Assembly: GCA_033239005.1 (NCBI GenBank)
Contig: BSQZ01000124.1
Coordinates: 62,001-126,000, forward strand
Reading direction: 5' to 3'
DNA: 64,000 nucleotides
Source: Lamellibrachia satsuma
Lineage: Eukaryota > Annelida > Polychaeta > Sabellida > Siboglinidae
Part shown: in pieces, positions 1 to 11,994 of the stretch
Layout: each line of letters begins with the position of its first letter
Numbering within the stretch: the first letter of the stretch is position 1
Position numbers and translations under genes: made by a program
The notes under the pieces: generated by a model
Databases searched by the model: none
Told to the model about the DNA's origin: nothing
The model's input: only the letters and a program-made list of their open reading frames with translations

Positions 1-446
1 AGAATTGAGATACATTAGTTACGAAAGTCGCTTTTTACAATGCGGTTTGACAACACTAGATAACAGGAGACTAACAGGAGACCAGATATAAGTGCTTAAA
101 ATAGTGAATGGTTAGGAGGATGTTGATAGGAATATGTTCTTCAAACTTAAATAATGCAGTAGAACCAGATGACGCAACCCAGCATTAGTTAAGGAGCAGT
201 GAAGGTTGGACATGAGAAAGTACTATTTCTCACAGAGAGTGATAAATGAAAGGAACAAACAGCCAAATGATTGTGTTAATTCTAGTAGTGTGAATATGTT
301 TAAAAATAGAATTGACAGATATTTGATAAGGGCGGGCTACACGTAAATGAGAAAATTGTTGGACTCGCGATAAGCCAATGGCTTCCTTGTCCACTTGCCA
401 TCTGGAACTTGTTGTTTGGGATGGCAATCTTGTTAAATCTTTAGAC
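1..446 (+). mobile_element. CR1-like LINE, 3' end fragment
   Basis: This is the 3' end of a CR1-like LINE running off the left edge. Read on the plus strand it encodes a decayed C-terminus of the reverse transcriptase ORF, with recognisable stretches such as YESR.LQCGLTTL, RRLTGDQI, DVDRNMFFKLK and SSVNMFKNRIDRYL. Several stop codons and frameshifts break it. It ends with the 3' untranslated segment and a terminal TTGTTAAATCT. The same 3' end occurs at 18.9 kb (plus), 24.0, 25.5, 42.15 and 50.5 kb (minus), which defines the family in this window. It is dead. Confidence 0.85.
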
Positions 447-1070
447 ACCAGGTAGCACCATTGCATTGTGGAAATATCACTTCCTACCATACGATTCATG
501 GCAGCACTATTGCGTAGACTACCGTACATTACTAAACAAAGGGGAAGAATATAAATCCAGAGTCATTCTCATAAACCACTTTGTGGCAGTGGTCAGGATG
601 TTTTCATGCTTTTGCAACTTCTTCTCGTCTTCATTTGCAACGCTTTCATTTAAGGCTTCTTGTTGTGGATTTGGTCCTATGTTATCTTGTCCACGCATAC
701 AATGAACAGCTGTGGTGATAAGATACACCTTTGTCTCACTCCAGACGTAACTTTTTTAGTAGATTTTGCCTGTGTGGCTGAGAAGCGACATTCCTCTGCA
801 TCTGTGACGTTTCTTCTGTGTTCCATCCTTGTCAAGATGAAGCCTGTCTGGGATGGTGTGTTGAGATCATTCCATTTGTACCATGTCTAACACAGGCTGG
901 AAGGGAATGTGTGACACTTGAGTGTACGAAGCGGCATGCCTCAATAAACATAACCATAAACTACTTCGGTGTGTCCTTATACCATTACAATACCATTAAC
1001 GAAACAAGCAACCAAGGGGTGACGTCAGGCTCCCGGATACAAAATTCTCAAAATGTCGGCACTTAGCCAG
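447..1070. other. No recognisable gene
   Basis: Only short overlapping open frames are present, on both strands, none with a recognisable domain or a convincing splice context. I see no similarity to the other repeats in the window. Confidence 0.4.
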
Positions 1071-1684
1071 GGTGTATACCCAAAGTAATTTTGTCTAGAT
1101 AATTACTTGATATGATATAATAATGTAACACAATGATGAATGTGATATTTGAATGAATTTATGTAGTTTGGAACATTTCGGTTACTTGTTCCTTTAATTA
1201 ACTATCAAAGGCATATTGAAATAGTCACCTTAATTATTGATGTACAGCCAAGTTGTCTAATGTTTTCCTTTAGACAAGACTACAAATTGAGCAACGATAT
1301 GTTATAGTGTAGCTATGCTATAACACATAAGTAAAACAATTGTATGTATTCATTGATTTTTATAACCGAAGGGGAACTTTCAGGGAATCTTCCTGTAAAC
1401 ATTATGACATACATAGCTATCCTCAAACTTTCAGAGAACATTTTCAGAACATTAAACAATTTACTTTCGTATTTAATGCCAAAGACTAATACAATCAAAA
1501 GGGCTTATTTTATATACAACTAATTTATTATTTATTATTATGAATATTTATTTTTGATGTGCTATATTCAACATAAAAATATCATAACGTTCCTTGAATG
1601 TTTTGCGTTTGCTGGAAGAAACGTCTGAATTGCATCTCATTGTTTGACTCGTGTAAAATTCAACCCCACATTAGTCGACGCTGG
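1071..1684 (-). repeat. 3' flank of copy A, shared with copies B and C
   Basis: This AT-rich segment lies downstream of the copy A tail exon. It aligns by eye with 13630-14040 (same orientation, beyond copy B) and, in reverse orientation, with about 49740-50050 (beyond copy C). Shared landmarks include the stretches around ACAAGACTACAAA, CTATAACAC, AAACATTATGACATA and CATTAAACAATTTACTTTC. It is therefore part of the duplicated unit. It probably holds the 3' untranslated region and flanking DNA, but no polyadenylation site can be assigned with certainty. Confidence 0.65.
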
Positions 1685-1883
1685 TCAGCACGCTGTGGTA
1701 TCACTGGACAAAACCAATCTTTGGCTTTCGTAAACATCGGAATATGACGGTGGCGGCACCTGGGGAACAGCAGGCGAAAGTCTCTCCTCCTGGGTCTCGC
1801 TTTCCGCATTACCGATATCCGTCGTACTATGGCGGCGGTGATCGCCTACATTTGGAGATTCCTGCTCAGTTGATGTGTTCAAG
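1685..1883 (-). pseudogene. Copy A: cytoplasmic-tail exon of LDLa-TM-PPxY family
   Basis: This is the last coding exon of copy A. The minus-strand acceptor reads TTTGTTTTCAG followed by C, so the exon supplies the last base of a split serine codon, the same phase as copies B and C. It then encodes 65 residues and a stop. The start STEQES is shared with B and C, as are IGNAES and a C-terminal PPPSY, a PPxY motif of the kind bound by WW domains of NEDD4-type ubiquitin ligases. The upstream PPSY of B and C is missing (RRHSTTDIGN instead of RRPPSYSMTTVIGN). The exon is open, but copy A is called a pseudogene because its TM exon is broken. Confidence 0.7.
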
Positions 1884-1934
1884 CTGAAAACAAATGTCCA
1901 CATTATGTGTAGCTGAACGGTACCAAGACATTAA

Positions 1935-2130
1935 CGCTTAGGGTATAGCACGGGTCTCAACCTCCCGTTTCCCACATGTTTCGGGCTGCCAACCTTCCAT
2001 CTCCCAACTGTATGTGGGACCAATCTCCAACCTCCCACCATTTGTAAGAGTTCCCCTCACATCTCCCACCTAATTTGTATTTGTCGACCGCCCACCATTT
2101 CTTAGGAGCAACCTCCCACCTCCCACTTCC
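1935..2130 (-). repeat. Short CCTCCCACC repeats upstream of copy A tail exon (G-rich on the gene strand)
   Basis: Irregular tandem copies of CCTCCCACC/CATTT-type units lie 50-250 bp upstream of the tail-exon acceptor. On the transcribed-like strand they read GGTGGGAGG, with several G-runs. A homologous block lies at 14650-14770 next to copy B. Confidence 0.6.
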
Positions 2131-2356
2131 TTCAATACATTGCCAGTGTGAATGCTATAGTCGAAGCAAAGTCCACGTTTTATGGGTACGGTATACACCC
2201 TATCTGTTCAATGCACGTTATCGCGCGCAAAGTATGTGGTGTTTCGAATCACTAATGAAAGGCATTTACAAGAAGAACTGAATTCATTTGAAGGGAACCT
2301 TAATTTAGTTTTAAAAGTGCATTTCCTCACAGACGTCTGATACGTTATTTTTGCAG

Positions 2357-3164
2357 GAGATCAGTGAGTGAGTGATCAAGGATGGGGTACTAGCAATGTA
2401 CTAAGTTTAACGTCCTCGGGGATCAACAATGACATTATATGTCCGTGTTTTGTGCCGGAGATCAGTGACTGAGTGATCAAGGATGGTGTACTAGCAATGT
2501 ACTAAGTTTAACGTCCTCGGGCATCAACAATGACATTATATGTCCGTGTTTTGTGCAGGAGATCAGTGAGTGAGTGATCAAGGATGGTGTACTAGTAATG
2601 TACTAAGTTTAACGTCCTCGGGCATCAACAATGACATTATATGTCCGTGTTTTGTGCAGGAGATCAGTGAGTGAGTGATCAAGGATGATGTACTAGCAAT
2701 GTACTAAGTTTAACGTCCTCGGGCATCAACAATGACAATATATGTCCGTGTTTTGTGCCGGAGATCAGTGAGTGAGTGATCAAGGATGGTGTACTAGCAA
2801 TGTACTAAGTTTAACGTCCTCGGGCATCAACAATGACATTATATGGCCGTGTTTTGTGCCGGAGATCAGTGAGTGAGTGATCAAGGATGATGTACTAGCA
2901 ATGTACTAAGTTTAACGTCCTCGGGGATCAACAATGACATTATATGTCCGTGTTTTGTGCCGGAGATCAGTGACTGAGTGATCAAGGATGGTGTACTAGT
3001 AATGTACTAAGTTTAACGTCCTCGGGCATCAACAATGACATTATATGTCCGTGTTTTGTGCAGGAGATCAGTGAGTGAGTGATCAAGGATGGTGTACTAG
3101 TAATGTACTAAGTTTAACGTCCCCGGGCATCAACAATGACATTATATGTCCGTGTTTTTAAGAA
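2357..3164. repeat. 101-bp minisatellite, 8 copies, in copy A intron
   Basis: Eight near-identical 101-bp units start GAGATCAGTGAGTGAGTGAT and end near GTCCGTGTTTTGTGC. Unit-to-unit differences are single bases (GGGGATC/GGGCATC, GTGAG/GTGAC, AGCAA/AGTAA). The array lies between the TM and tail exons of copy A. The corresponding place in copy B (15033-15145) holds one diverged unit between the same flanks (CACAGACGTC on one side, CAGGGCCAGGA on the other). Confidence 0.95.
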
Positions 3165-3475
3165 TGTGGTGTTGCTGCCAGGGCCAGGACGCATTTTTAA
3201 TAGCTATATATAAATTCGTGTATACATTAGTAACTTCGTCATATTTTTTATGAATAAAAATTGCAATGCAGTATTGTTTCCTTAGTGCAATTATACAAGA
3301 GTTTTATAACTAACGTTCAGGTGTTAAACTGGAATGTGGGCAAGAGCGTCGTGAATTGGGAAAGCACAATGTATGATTATTCAGTCACACATCATACCCA
3401 TTATCCAGGCAACGCAGACGTTTTCCAACATTCGTCAAATTTACCGACATGGTAGACTGTAATGAGTCTGGTGGT
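3165..3475 (-). repeat. Copy A intron segment homologous to copy B; single 25-bp seed unit
   Basis: This intron sequence parallels copy B at 15146-15440. The shared text includes CAGGGCCAGGA, a block around ACATTAGTAACTTC, and TTTTCCAACATTCGTCA. At about 3439-3463 it contains one unit TTACCGACATGGTAGACTGT followed by GAGTCTGG. In copy B the equivalent unit is repeated 32 times before the same GAGTCTGG. Confidence 0.8.
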
Positions 3476-4415
3476 GTACGTGAAGATTGCAATAAACAGT
3501 CCTGACATAATACCCAGCCCATTCCTAAATATACACATGGTATGTTTGTAACCTTTGCTATATTGTCTGACAAGATTCAAGATGTAGGAATATAGTATAA
3601 CAACTATGAAGAAAAACAATCCGAGAAAACATCGATAACCGCAATCATTCCAAATCGCCACGATTTGAAATATTGGGAAACCACATAATTATGACGTTGT
3701 AATAACCATCTTCGCCACCAGGGGACTTCTGACTTAGTACCCCTGGCAGAAGAACCTGTTGAAACATATGGAACCATCAGTTTGATGGCAACCAATAATC
3801 TTGTTTGTAAGGCTCGTATAAGGGAAATTAAAATTAATTGGTAGTGGACCCGTCGTTGTAGGTCGGACGGGTAAGGATAAGCATTTCTTGGAAACGCTCT
3901 TTGAAGTTTGGCCGCGGGCGCCTCTAGTTCACAGAAACAGGACGACCAAGAGAGGAAGTGGGACCAAGTACAGATTGTTCAGCGTGCGTCCACACTTTGC
4001 GTGGGTTAAACTGACAAATCCACGTTTCATCAGGTCGATCTGCCACGGGCACTCTTGCAAGTCACCCCTGACTAGCGAGGATGTTACAATCCCTGAGATA
4101 GACTACTCGAGTTCTCTCCTTGGAAGTGCTGTATTGAACAAACGATGCAATACAGGTCGATCATGGGCTAGGTCTATCATGTGCGACAGAGGGTGTGTGT
4201 CGAACGGAGACGATACAGCTCGGGACATAAACAATATGCCGACGAATCGTCGTAAAAGAGAGGTGGTGTTTTTTTCTATGCCGCTTCGCACATCACAATC
4301 GCTTGTTACGCGGGTACACTATGTGTTCCGAATGTGGCCTCGTACAAAACCAACATTTCATGCATGTATTTATAACATCTTACATATTACTCATAAAACC
4401 CATAGAAGTGTAAAA
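3476..4415. other. Segment present in copy A but absent from copy B; unidentified ORFs
   Basis: About 0.94 kb separates GAGTCTGG from the AT-rich block in copy A, whereas in copy B these are adjacent. It could be an insertion in A or a deletion in B. A 178-codon plus-strand open frame (3888-4424) has no motif I recognise and is rich in R, S and T. A minus-strand frame (3401-3661) carries two hydrophobic stretches (CFLGLFFFIVVILYSYILNLV lies in the first) and could be a fragment of a membrane protein. Neither can be supported as a gene. Confidence 0.35.
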
Positions 4416-4419
4416 AAAA

Positions 4420-4684
4420 TATAGAAATATATATAATGTTATAGAATTATACATATTATATCCGAATATGGTTTGAAAAACTATAGAAAAAACTAATTCT
4501 ACAGAAATGTCCAAAAAAATATAGAAGATTATAAAAAACATGCTATAGAATATTCTAAAAACAATTCCATAAGATTAATATATAGAAATTATGTAGAATA
4601 TTCTTTGAATTCTATACAGGTGTGTCTACAAAAATCGTATATAATATTGTATTAAATTATACAGATTGTTTTGCTAATGGTAAG
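4420..4684. repeat. AT-rich palindromic MITE-like block next to copy A TM exon
   Basis: The block is dense in TATAGAATTCTA / GAATATTCTA words and ends at TTGTTTTGCTAATGGTAA beside the TM-exon donor. Copy B has the same arrangement at 16550-16746. The reverse complement of the end motif recurs upstream of the LDLa exon at about 5684-5704. Confidence 0.55.
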
Positions 4685-4687
4685 AAC

Positions 4688-4828
4688 CTGGACCTATCGG
4701 CTAATGATATAACATTTTACAGATCTTTTGGACGAGATACAGGAAAAAGACGCCAACAAATGCGATCACGAACAATACAAGCAGACCGAAGACCACACAG
4801 TTCATGCCGACGCTTTGTTGTGTTCCGT
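4688..4828 (-). pseudogene. Copy A: transmembrane exon, broken
   Basis: The acceptor CTCTTTCAG is followed by ACGGAACACAACAAAGCGTC. With the single base carried over from the LDLa exon this reads DGTQQSVGMN, then a hydrophobic helix (CVVFGLLVLFVIAFVGVFFLYLV). The exon is 141 nt, against 142 in copies B and D. A small net deletion next to the stop-transfer region puts a TAG in frame after KMLYH, so translation would end right after the membrane segment. The donor at CCAG/GTTCTT is in the same place as in B. I call this a decayed exon. Confidence 0.75.
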
Positions 4829-4848
4829 CTGAAAGAGAAATAGTAAAC

Positions 4849-4948
4849 ATGAACCACGATTTTCTTCCAACAACAACTTTTGATTTATTTTACTCAACGT
4901 TGAGTTGAGTAAATCAATAGTTGTTTTTAGAAGAAAATCGTGATTCAT
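4849..4948. repeat. 100-bp palindrome (50-nt arms) 5' of copy A TM exon
   Basis: Two imperfect inverted arms meet at CAAC/GTTG with no spacer (4849-4898 and 4899-4948). The arm nearer the exon is the intron sequence that precedes the TM exon in all copies (compare copy B 16900-16950). The other arm is an inverted copy of it. A palindrome with the same centre precedes the TM exon in copy D (61428-61524). Copy B has only one arm. Confidence 0.85.
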
Positions 4949-5528
4949 ATATAACAACTAACTAGATATACATGTTCACTTTCAGGAAGAGTTAAATGAA
5001 TGCTGTGTTACAATGGCCTGGCGTACATGCGACGGCCTAACGGACATGTACAGATATTTGCACTGATTGACTTCGTGCGTGTAATGGCGGACGGCTCGTA
5101 AATGTGGCCTACAACCAACAAAAGCCACATAGTGGCTCAACACTCTAATCGCACTATGTGCCCGTCTATGCCCAACAGGTAAAACATAACTCCAAATAAT
5201 TACCTACGTGGTTGTTAAACGAATGATTTGTTGTGAGTACCTTCACCCCGGATACGTTGGTAAAGTTAATGTTGTCTTTACTACTTCATTAGGCAGTTCA
5301 TTCGATGACAATGTACAAACATTTCTAAATCATTCACAGAGCTGGGTCGACATTGGGGGGTATTTGCTTTGGGTATGTTTTCTGAAAATGTTTTTGGAGA
5401 ATGGCCTTACATTGATGGGTGTAAGCTAATATATATCATTAGCTATTACATACCATTGGTGTTGAAAATCGTCACTAATGTTTTAGTATTATAAACTATA
5501 ACCACACAATAATCGCATGTCGGCATAC

Positions 5529-5632
5529 CATTTCCACAATTTCGCGATTCCGTGCCGTGGCCTACCATATTGGTACGGTTGTGTTCGTCAGATAAAGTCG
5601 TCCACAAATACGGCGTCGGCATTGTGTCGTTC
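5529..5632 (-). pseudogene. Copy A: LDLa exon with core deleted in frame
   Basis: This aligns with the LDLa exons of B and C at both ends: NDTMPTPYLWTTL at the start, SDEHNRTN and a donor GGAAATG/GTATGCC at the end. The segment that holds five of the six LDLa cysteines and the first calcium ligands is missing. The deletion is in frame and the exon still ends in phase 1, so it could splice to a TM exon. What is left cannot fold as an LDLa module. The C-terminal extension (HGTESRNCGN) corresponds to one in copy C that copy B has lost. Confidence 0.7.
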
Positions 5633-5683
5633 CTTGAGAACAAACAACACACTCAACTATCACAAATAGATCGAAATACTGTG

Positions 5684-6480
5684 ATTACCATTAGCAAAAC
5701 AATATATGGAATTATATAAATAGTCTACAGAAATATGTAGTTTGTGGCAACGATTGTGTTGGTGGAACTGGGGCTTTGATTTACATCATGTAACGTTTGT
5801 AACTTAAATTATTCGCTACAAATTATCAATATTATATGGAATGTTGTTTATGTCATATGTGTTTGCCATTGTGCATCATTACGTGCAGAAATTAAACACG
5901 CTTCTCTGAAATTAACATGTTGTGTTTGGCGTTCAGTATGTCTATGGATGCTATAGTTTATTTCGATATGGAATTTATCACTGGTATTGGTATTTTGGAA
6001 TTGGTATGTAAAATTGCTTTGTAATTGGAAATGATATAATGCAATTTACCCCAAGTGTGTGTGTGTGTGTGCGTGTGTGTGTGTATGGGTGTGTGTGCGT
6101 TTGTGTGTGTGTGGGGCGGTCATTAACATTATTGCATTTCCAATTACACACCAATTACACCACGTACCGATATATATATCACGACAGAGATGCTGCCACA
6201 ACACATAGAGAACACATAGAGACGAGTAACACTGAGAGGTGTTATTATATGTGATCTCCTCATACACATGGCCCCTCTCTGTCAGTCTAACAATAAAACT
6301 AACACCTAGATCCAGAATATAACCAGCATGCAAGAGCAAAATATCAAAACGTCTCTCCAAAAACAAAACCTAAATCTCAACTGTATTCTTAACTTAAATA
6401 CCTAACTTAAAACATTATCCCTAAAACCCAGCCTCCACAACTAAGGTAAGCTCAACCTCACATAAAAACCCTTTACGTTT
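5684..6480. repeat. 5' flank of copy A with first copy of a local duplication
   Basis: It begins with TTACCATTAGCAAAACAAT, the motif that also borders the TM exons. From about 5940 it contains a segment repeated at 6860-7690: CTATGGATGCTA.AGTTTATTTCGATATG, a GT microsatellite (about 6055-6115), then CATTAACATTATTGCATTTCCAATTACAC and onward to TAAGGTAAGCT. I see no gene here. Short forms of the CGATATGGAATT..GGTATTTTGGAATTGGTATGT text also occur beside LDLa exon B (18590-18650). Confidence 0.65.
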
Positions 6481-6484
6481 AATA

Positions 6485-6855
6485 CCGTGGCTGCGGTAAT
6501 GCGTTCTCGTTCATGCTAGACGTAGGGAAGGTGGAACTGTTCATGTCAGAAGAGTACTCTTTCTCCTTGTTAGTCCGCATATTTAGTAGTTTACTACTAC
6601 CACAGTTTGAGAAATGGACCTGGATATATCCATACATTACGCAGTCTTAGTATAAACGGTTTGTTTGTTCGCTATGTTCCGATGACGAACACGTATGTTG
6701 ATCAATCACATTCCGGAAACTTCTTAAATCAGTTTAAATATATGCAACATGTTTACTTATTGGCGAAACAACCTGCCGACAAACAAACAGGGACGCAGTA
6801 GATGACAATGACATAATTCGCTTGGATGAACGAATTCAAATTCGCAGAAACAGGC
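6485..6855 (+). repeat. Dispersed repeat R1, copy 1
   Basis: This repeat recurs at 9478-10025 and about 10185-10505. It starts CCGTGGCTGCGGTAATGCG. It contains an open segment whose peptide is well kept between copies (NGLFVRY.P.TNTYVDQSHS, then GNFLNQFKYMQ, then AKQPADKQTGT). It ends with a stretch that reads DDNDIIRLDERIQIRRNRQS in another frame. I do not recognise the family. The shared peptide may be the remnant of a transposon ORF. Confidence 0.6.
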
Positions 6856-6859
6856 AATC

Positions 6860-7690
<831 letters not shown>

Positions 7691-8475
7691 TTTTAAAACA
7701 AAGCCCTAACCATACAAAATCCCTACAAACCCCAACACATAAATTCACTTAATGTAAAATCTTTAACCGAGAAAATAAAAATCCTAACTCAAAAACCCAA
7801 ATATTCAGCCCTAACAACCAAACATAACACACAGGCCTACACCAAAAACAAGTGCATAACATTTAAATAGCACTTAAAAGTAGCAATATTATGTATGCAG
7901 ATAACCACTGGTACTGGGGCTATATCCTGCACTCTAAGCGTAGTCACACTCGGTAACATGTAGTTACAGGTAACTATGCACTCACATCCATACAATGGAA
8001 AGAAGAATCATATTGCATAAACCTGAGTTTAGTAATTAAAAACTAAAACGTACCTTCAGTGGGTATGTATAGTTGACGTGTACTCAGTGTATATGTCCAC
8101 AACAGATGTAGCAGTCAGTATAATCTGTTAAGCGCATTTCTTGACACAACTGTATACTATCGTCTCTAAGTAGGTGTTATGTCAACGTGTTATGGTTACA
8201 TGTTTTGTCTACATTGAATAGCGGTCGAGTCATAGAAGTCTGAACGTAAAGCCACATCCGGGGCATTCACCTCAAAGTCAAATCAGTATAAATAACTGAT
8301 CAGTAAACCAGTGGTACGCTTTTGTTGCCTATGTAATTCACATCATGAAAACATGCACCACATTACTATCTACATTGCATAATTCCAGTTGAGCTGACAA
8401 AAAATTAGTAAAGCATCAACAAAGAAAAGTTGACTTCGTAGCTTTTGAGATTACCACCTCAGAAATTAATAATGA
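7691..8475. other. No recognisable gene
   Basis: AT-rich sequence with short C/A-rich stretches (7690-7860). No open frame, domain or repeat that I recognise. Confidence 0.4.
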
Positions 8476-9477
<1,002 letters not shown>

Positions 9478-10025
9478 GTAACCGCCGTGGCTGCGGTAAT
9501 GCGTTCTCGTTAAGGCTAGACTTAGGGAAGGTGGAATTGTTCATGTAAGAAGAGTAAACTTGCGCTTTGTTAGTCCGCATATTTAGTAGTTTACTACTAC
9601 CAATTACCCAACTTCAACTCCTGTAAAAAGCGTATATGTTATCGATATGTATTGATCACTGGTGTGCGGAGATGTTCCAGGTAGTACAAATCATTGTTAA
9701 AAATGTCAGAAAACGTGTCGTATGCTACTTTTATATATTTAGATTTTATATATTTTTTATATCGACACAAGTTTGAAAAATAGACCTGGATTTGTCCATA
9801 CATTACGCCGTCTTAGTGTAAACGGTTTGTTTGTTCGCTATGTTCCGATGATGAACACATATGTTGACCAATCACATTCCGGAAACTTCTTAAATCAGTT
9901 TAAACATATGCAACCTGTTTACTTATTGGCGAAACAATCTGCCGACAAATAAACAGGGACGTAAAAGATGACAATGACATAATTCGCTTGGATGAACGAA
10001 TTCAAATTTGCAGAAACAGGCAATC
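9478..10025 (+). repeat. Dispersed repeat R1, copy 2
   Basis: Same repeat as 6485-6855. It keeps the CCGTGGCTGCGGTAATGCG start and the TTAGTAGTTTACTACTACCA block. It carries about 180 bp more in the middle (9600-9780), including AAATGTCAGAAAACGTGTCG, which copy 3 also has. Confidence 0.6.
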
Positions 10026-10078
10026 TAAATCACTCTATTTCTCTCGTGCGCCGCGTGTAGGTGGTGATCAGGTTGCTG

Positions 10079-10109
10079 GCCCCTAGCGAATACATCATTC
10101 GCTAGGGGC
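10079..10109. repeat. Perfect 12-bp inverted repeat hairpin
   Basis: GCCCCTAGCGAA and TTCGCTAGGGGC are separated by 7 bases (TACATCA). The adjacent R1 copy at 10551-10585 keeps only the right arm, so the hairpin has been lost or never formed there. Confidence 0.85.
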
Positions 10110-10184
10110 GCATTATTATAGTTCACGACGACTGTGAAAGAAAACATCGGTGATTGATTAAGAATTTAAGATAATTACATGTAT

Positions 10185-10505
10185 TTTCGTGTTGTTTATG
10201 TTGTGTGCGGAGATGTCCCAGGTAGTAAAAGCATTGTTTAAAATGTCAGAAAACGTGTCGTATGCTACTTTTATATATACATTACGCCGTCTTTTTGTAA
10301 ACGGTTTGTTTGTTCGTTATTTTCCGAAAACGAACACATATGTTGATCAATCACATTCCGGAAACTTCTTAAATCAGTTTAAATATATGCAACCTGTTTA
10401 CGTATTTGCGAAACAACCTGCCGACAAACAAACAGGGACTTAAAAGATGACAATGACATAATTCGCTTGGATGAACGAATTCAAATTTGCAGAAACAGGC
10501 AGTCT
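10185..10505 (+). repeat. Dispersed repeat R1, copy 3
   Basis: This parallels 9650-10025, including AAATGTCAGAAAACGTGTCG, the NGLFVRYFPKTNTYVDQSHS frame and the ATGACAATGACATAATTCGC end. The 3' flank (10505-10680) also parallels 10025-10190, so copies 2 and 3 are a tandem duplication of roughly 0.5 kb. Confidence 0.65.
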
Positions 10506-10984
10506 AAATCACTCCATTTCTCTCGTGCGCCGCGTGTACGTGATGATCAGGTTGCTGGTAGTATACATCATTCGCTAGGGGCGCATTATTATAGTTCACG
10601 ACGACTGTGATAGAAAACCTCGGTGACCGATTAAGAATTTAAGATAATTACATTTATTTTCGTGTTGTTTATGTTGTGCATTATTATGTATGTTGAATGT
10701 ATTATGTGATGTACACTTTACATGTGTGTCTAGTGTATTGGCGTAGTGACAGACGGTTTGTCACCTCTCGATGTCAGCCCTCACCGCTGGCTAGCACCGC
10801 TGTGTCAGCAACACAAAAAGAGAGCCAAATGCGTCGGTCTCTTCTGCCAGTATACAGTGCACTCCACGGCTCCAGGCTGAGCTGCCGGGGACTCGGAGGA
10901 GATCTGGCCCCTAGATGTGCGGTACGCAGGCCCGCCAGTGTGTGGATACTCCCTGGTTCCCACAAAGCTATGGAATAAATAGCT
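10506..10984. other. No recognisable gene
   Basis: Locally GC-richer from 10760 to 10960. Overlapping open frames on both strands (for example plus 10697-10978) show no domain I know. It may be the edge of the LINE fragment that follows. Confidence 0.3.
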
Positions 10985-11613
10985 CTACTGCCTTGTGAGT
11001 ATCTCCGGAAAGGGTTCGTGGCGGACTCCGTCATCCGGCAGCTCCTGGACAGGTGCATATAAAAGCAGGTGTATGAAGAGGTGAACACAGCCAGATAAGT
11101 TGCCTGGAAGGTATTTTATGTAAAGAAGGAAAAGGAGTAGCCCCAGGGCAGTTCCCTGAGGTACCCCAACTATGGATGGTGATGGTGTCGACGCATTGAT
11201 GCCTACTTGTTGGGACCTTCCTGTGAGGAAACTTTCTGTCCGTGTTGCTACAGAACCAGTGATACCGTAATATTTTAGTTTGTGCATTAGTCATTTACGT
11301 GGAACTTTATAAAAATGCTTTAGCGAAGTCAATAATGGTCAACTGATTCTTTGTTATTAAGTGGTATGCTTATATCATGAATTGTCTGAATTAGCTGCGT
11401 TTCGGTTGATCTTTTAGCATGAACGACATGTTTGTGGTCGGTTAGAATCTGATGTTGTTCAAGGTGTTTGGTGTGTTCTGTGAGTTTGGAGACGACAAAT
11501 GTTAATGAAATTGGTCTGTAAATGGCTGTTTCTGCCCTGCTACTTTTTTTGAAAATGGCAGAAACAACTAAAATTGGCTTCTTTCCAGGCACCAAGGACT
11601 TGGCCAATGTCAA
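10985..11613 (-). mobile_element. LINE reverse transcriptase fragment (non-LTR)
   Basis: Read on the minus strand this is the central part of a non-LTR retrotransposon RT, split over two frames. YRPISLTFVVSKLTEH (motif 1) is followed by DHKHVVHAKRSTETQLIQTI, SVD and, in a second frame, MHKLKYYGITG and GVPQGTALG.LLFLLYI. The catalytic FADD region expected next is degraded (VHLFIHLLLYAPVQ) and the fragment stops there. It differs from the CR1-like, L2-like and LINE-2 copies elsewhere in the window. It is dead and truncated at both ends. Confidence 0.8.
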
Positions 11614-11994
11614 CTGACAATTGGAATATATTATGGAGTTGGTGCAAGATGAGCATATGTACAGGGCTGTAACAAGTAGACCATTTTGCTACTTGAGTAA
11701 CAGTAGAAGTAAATCCTGAAAAATATGTCTACTCAAGTAGAAGTAAAATTACCTCAAAAAAATCTACTTGAGTAAAAGTAAAAGTATACATTTCTACTTG
11801 AAGTAGAAACATAAGTAGACCACGACTCACGAGCCCACAAGCATAAGAACGAAAATAGTACTTATTTAAGTTTAACACGTGCAGACAAACCCACACTTCC
11901 ACACACTGGTAAGACAGCAATAGATTGTAAAGCACACCAGGTTACACGAACTGCTGCTCAAACTCAGCATCACCGATGCACGCACGCAGTGCAG
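11614..11994. other. No gene; CTACTTGAGTAA-type internal repeats
   Basis: Between 11680 and 11820 the words CTACTTGAGTA and AAGTAAAA recur in both orientations, giving a locally self-complementary stretch. I do not recognise the family. Confidence 0.4.

Noticed and set aside
10079..10109. Helitron 3' end (hairpin close to CTRR)
   Set aside because: The hairpin is perfect but no CTRR end follows within about 15 bases, and no Helitron 5' TC end or RepHel coding is seen.
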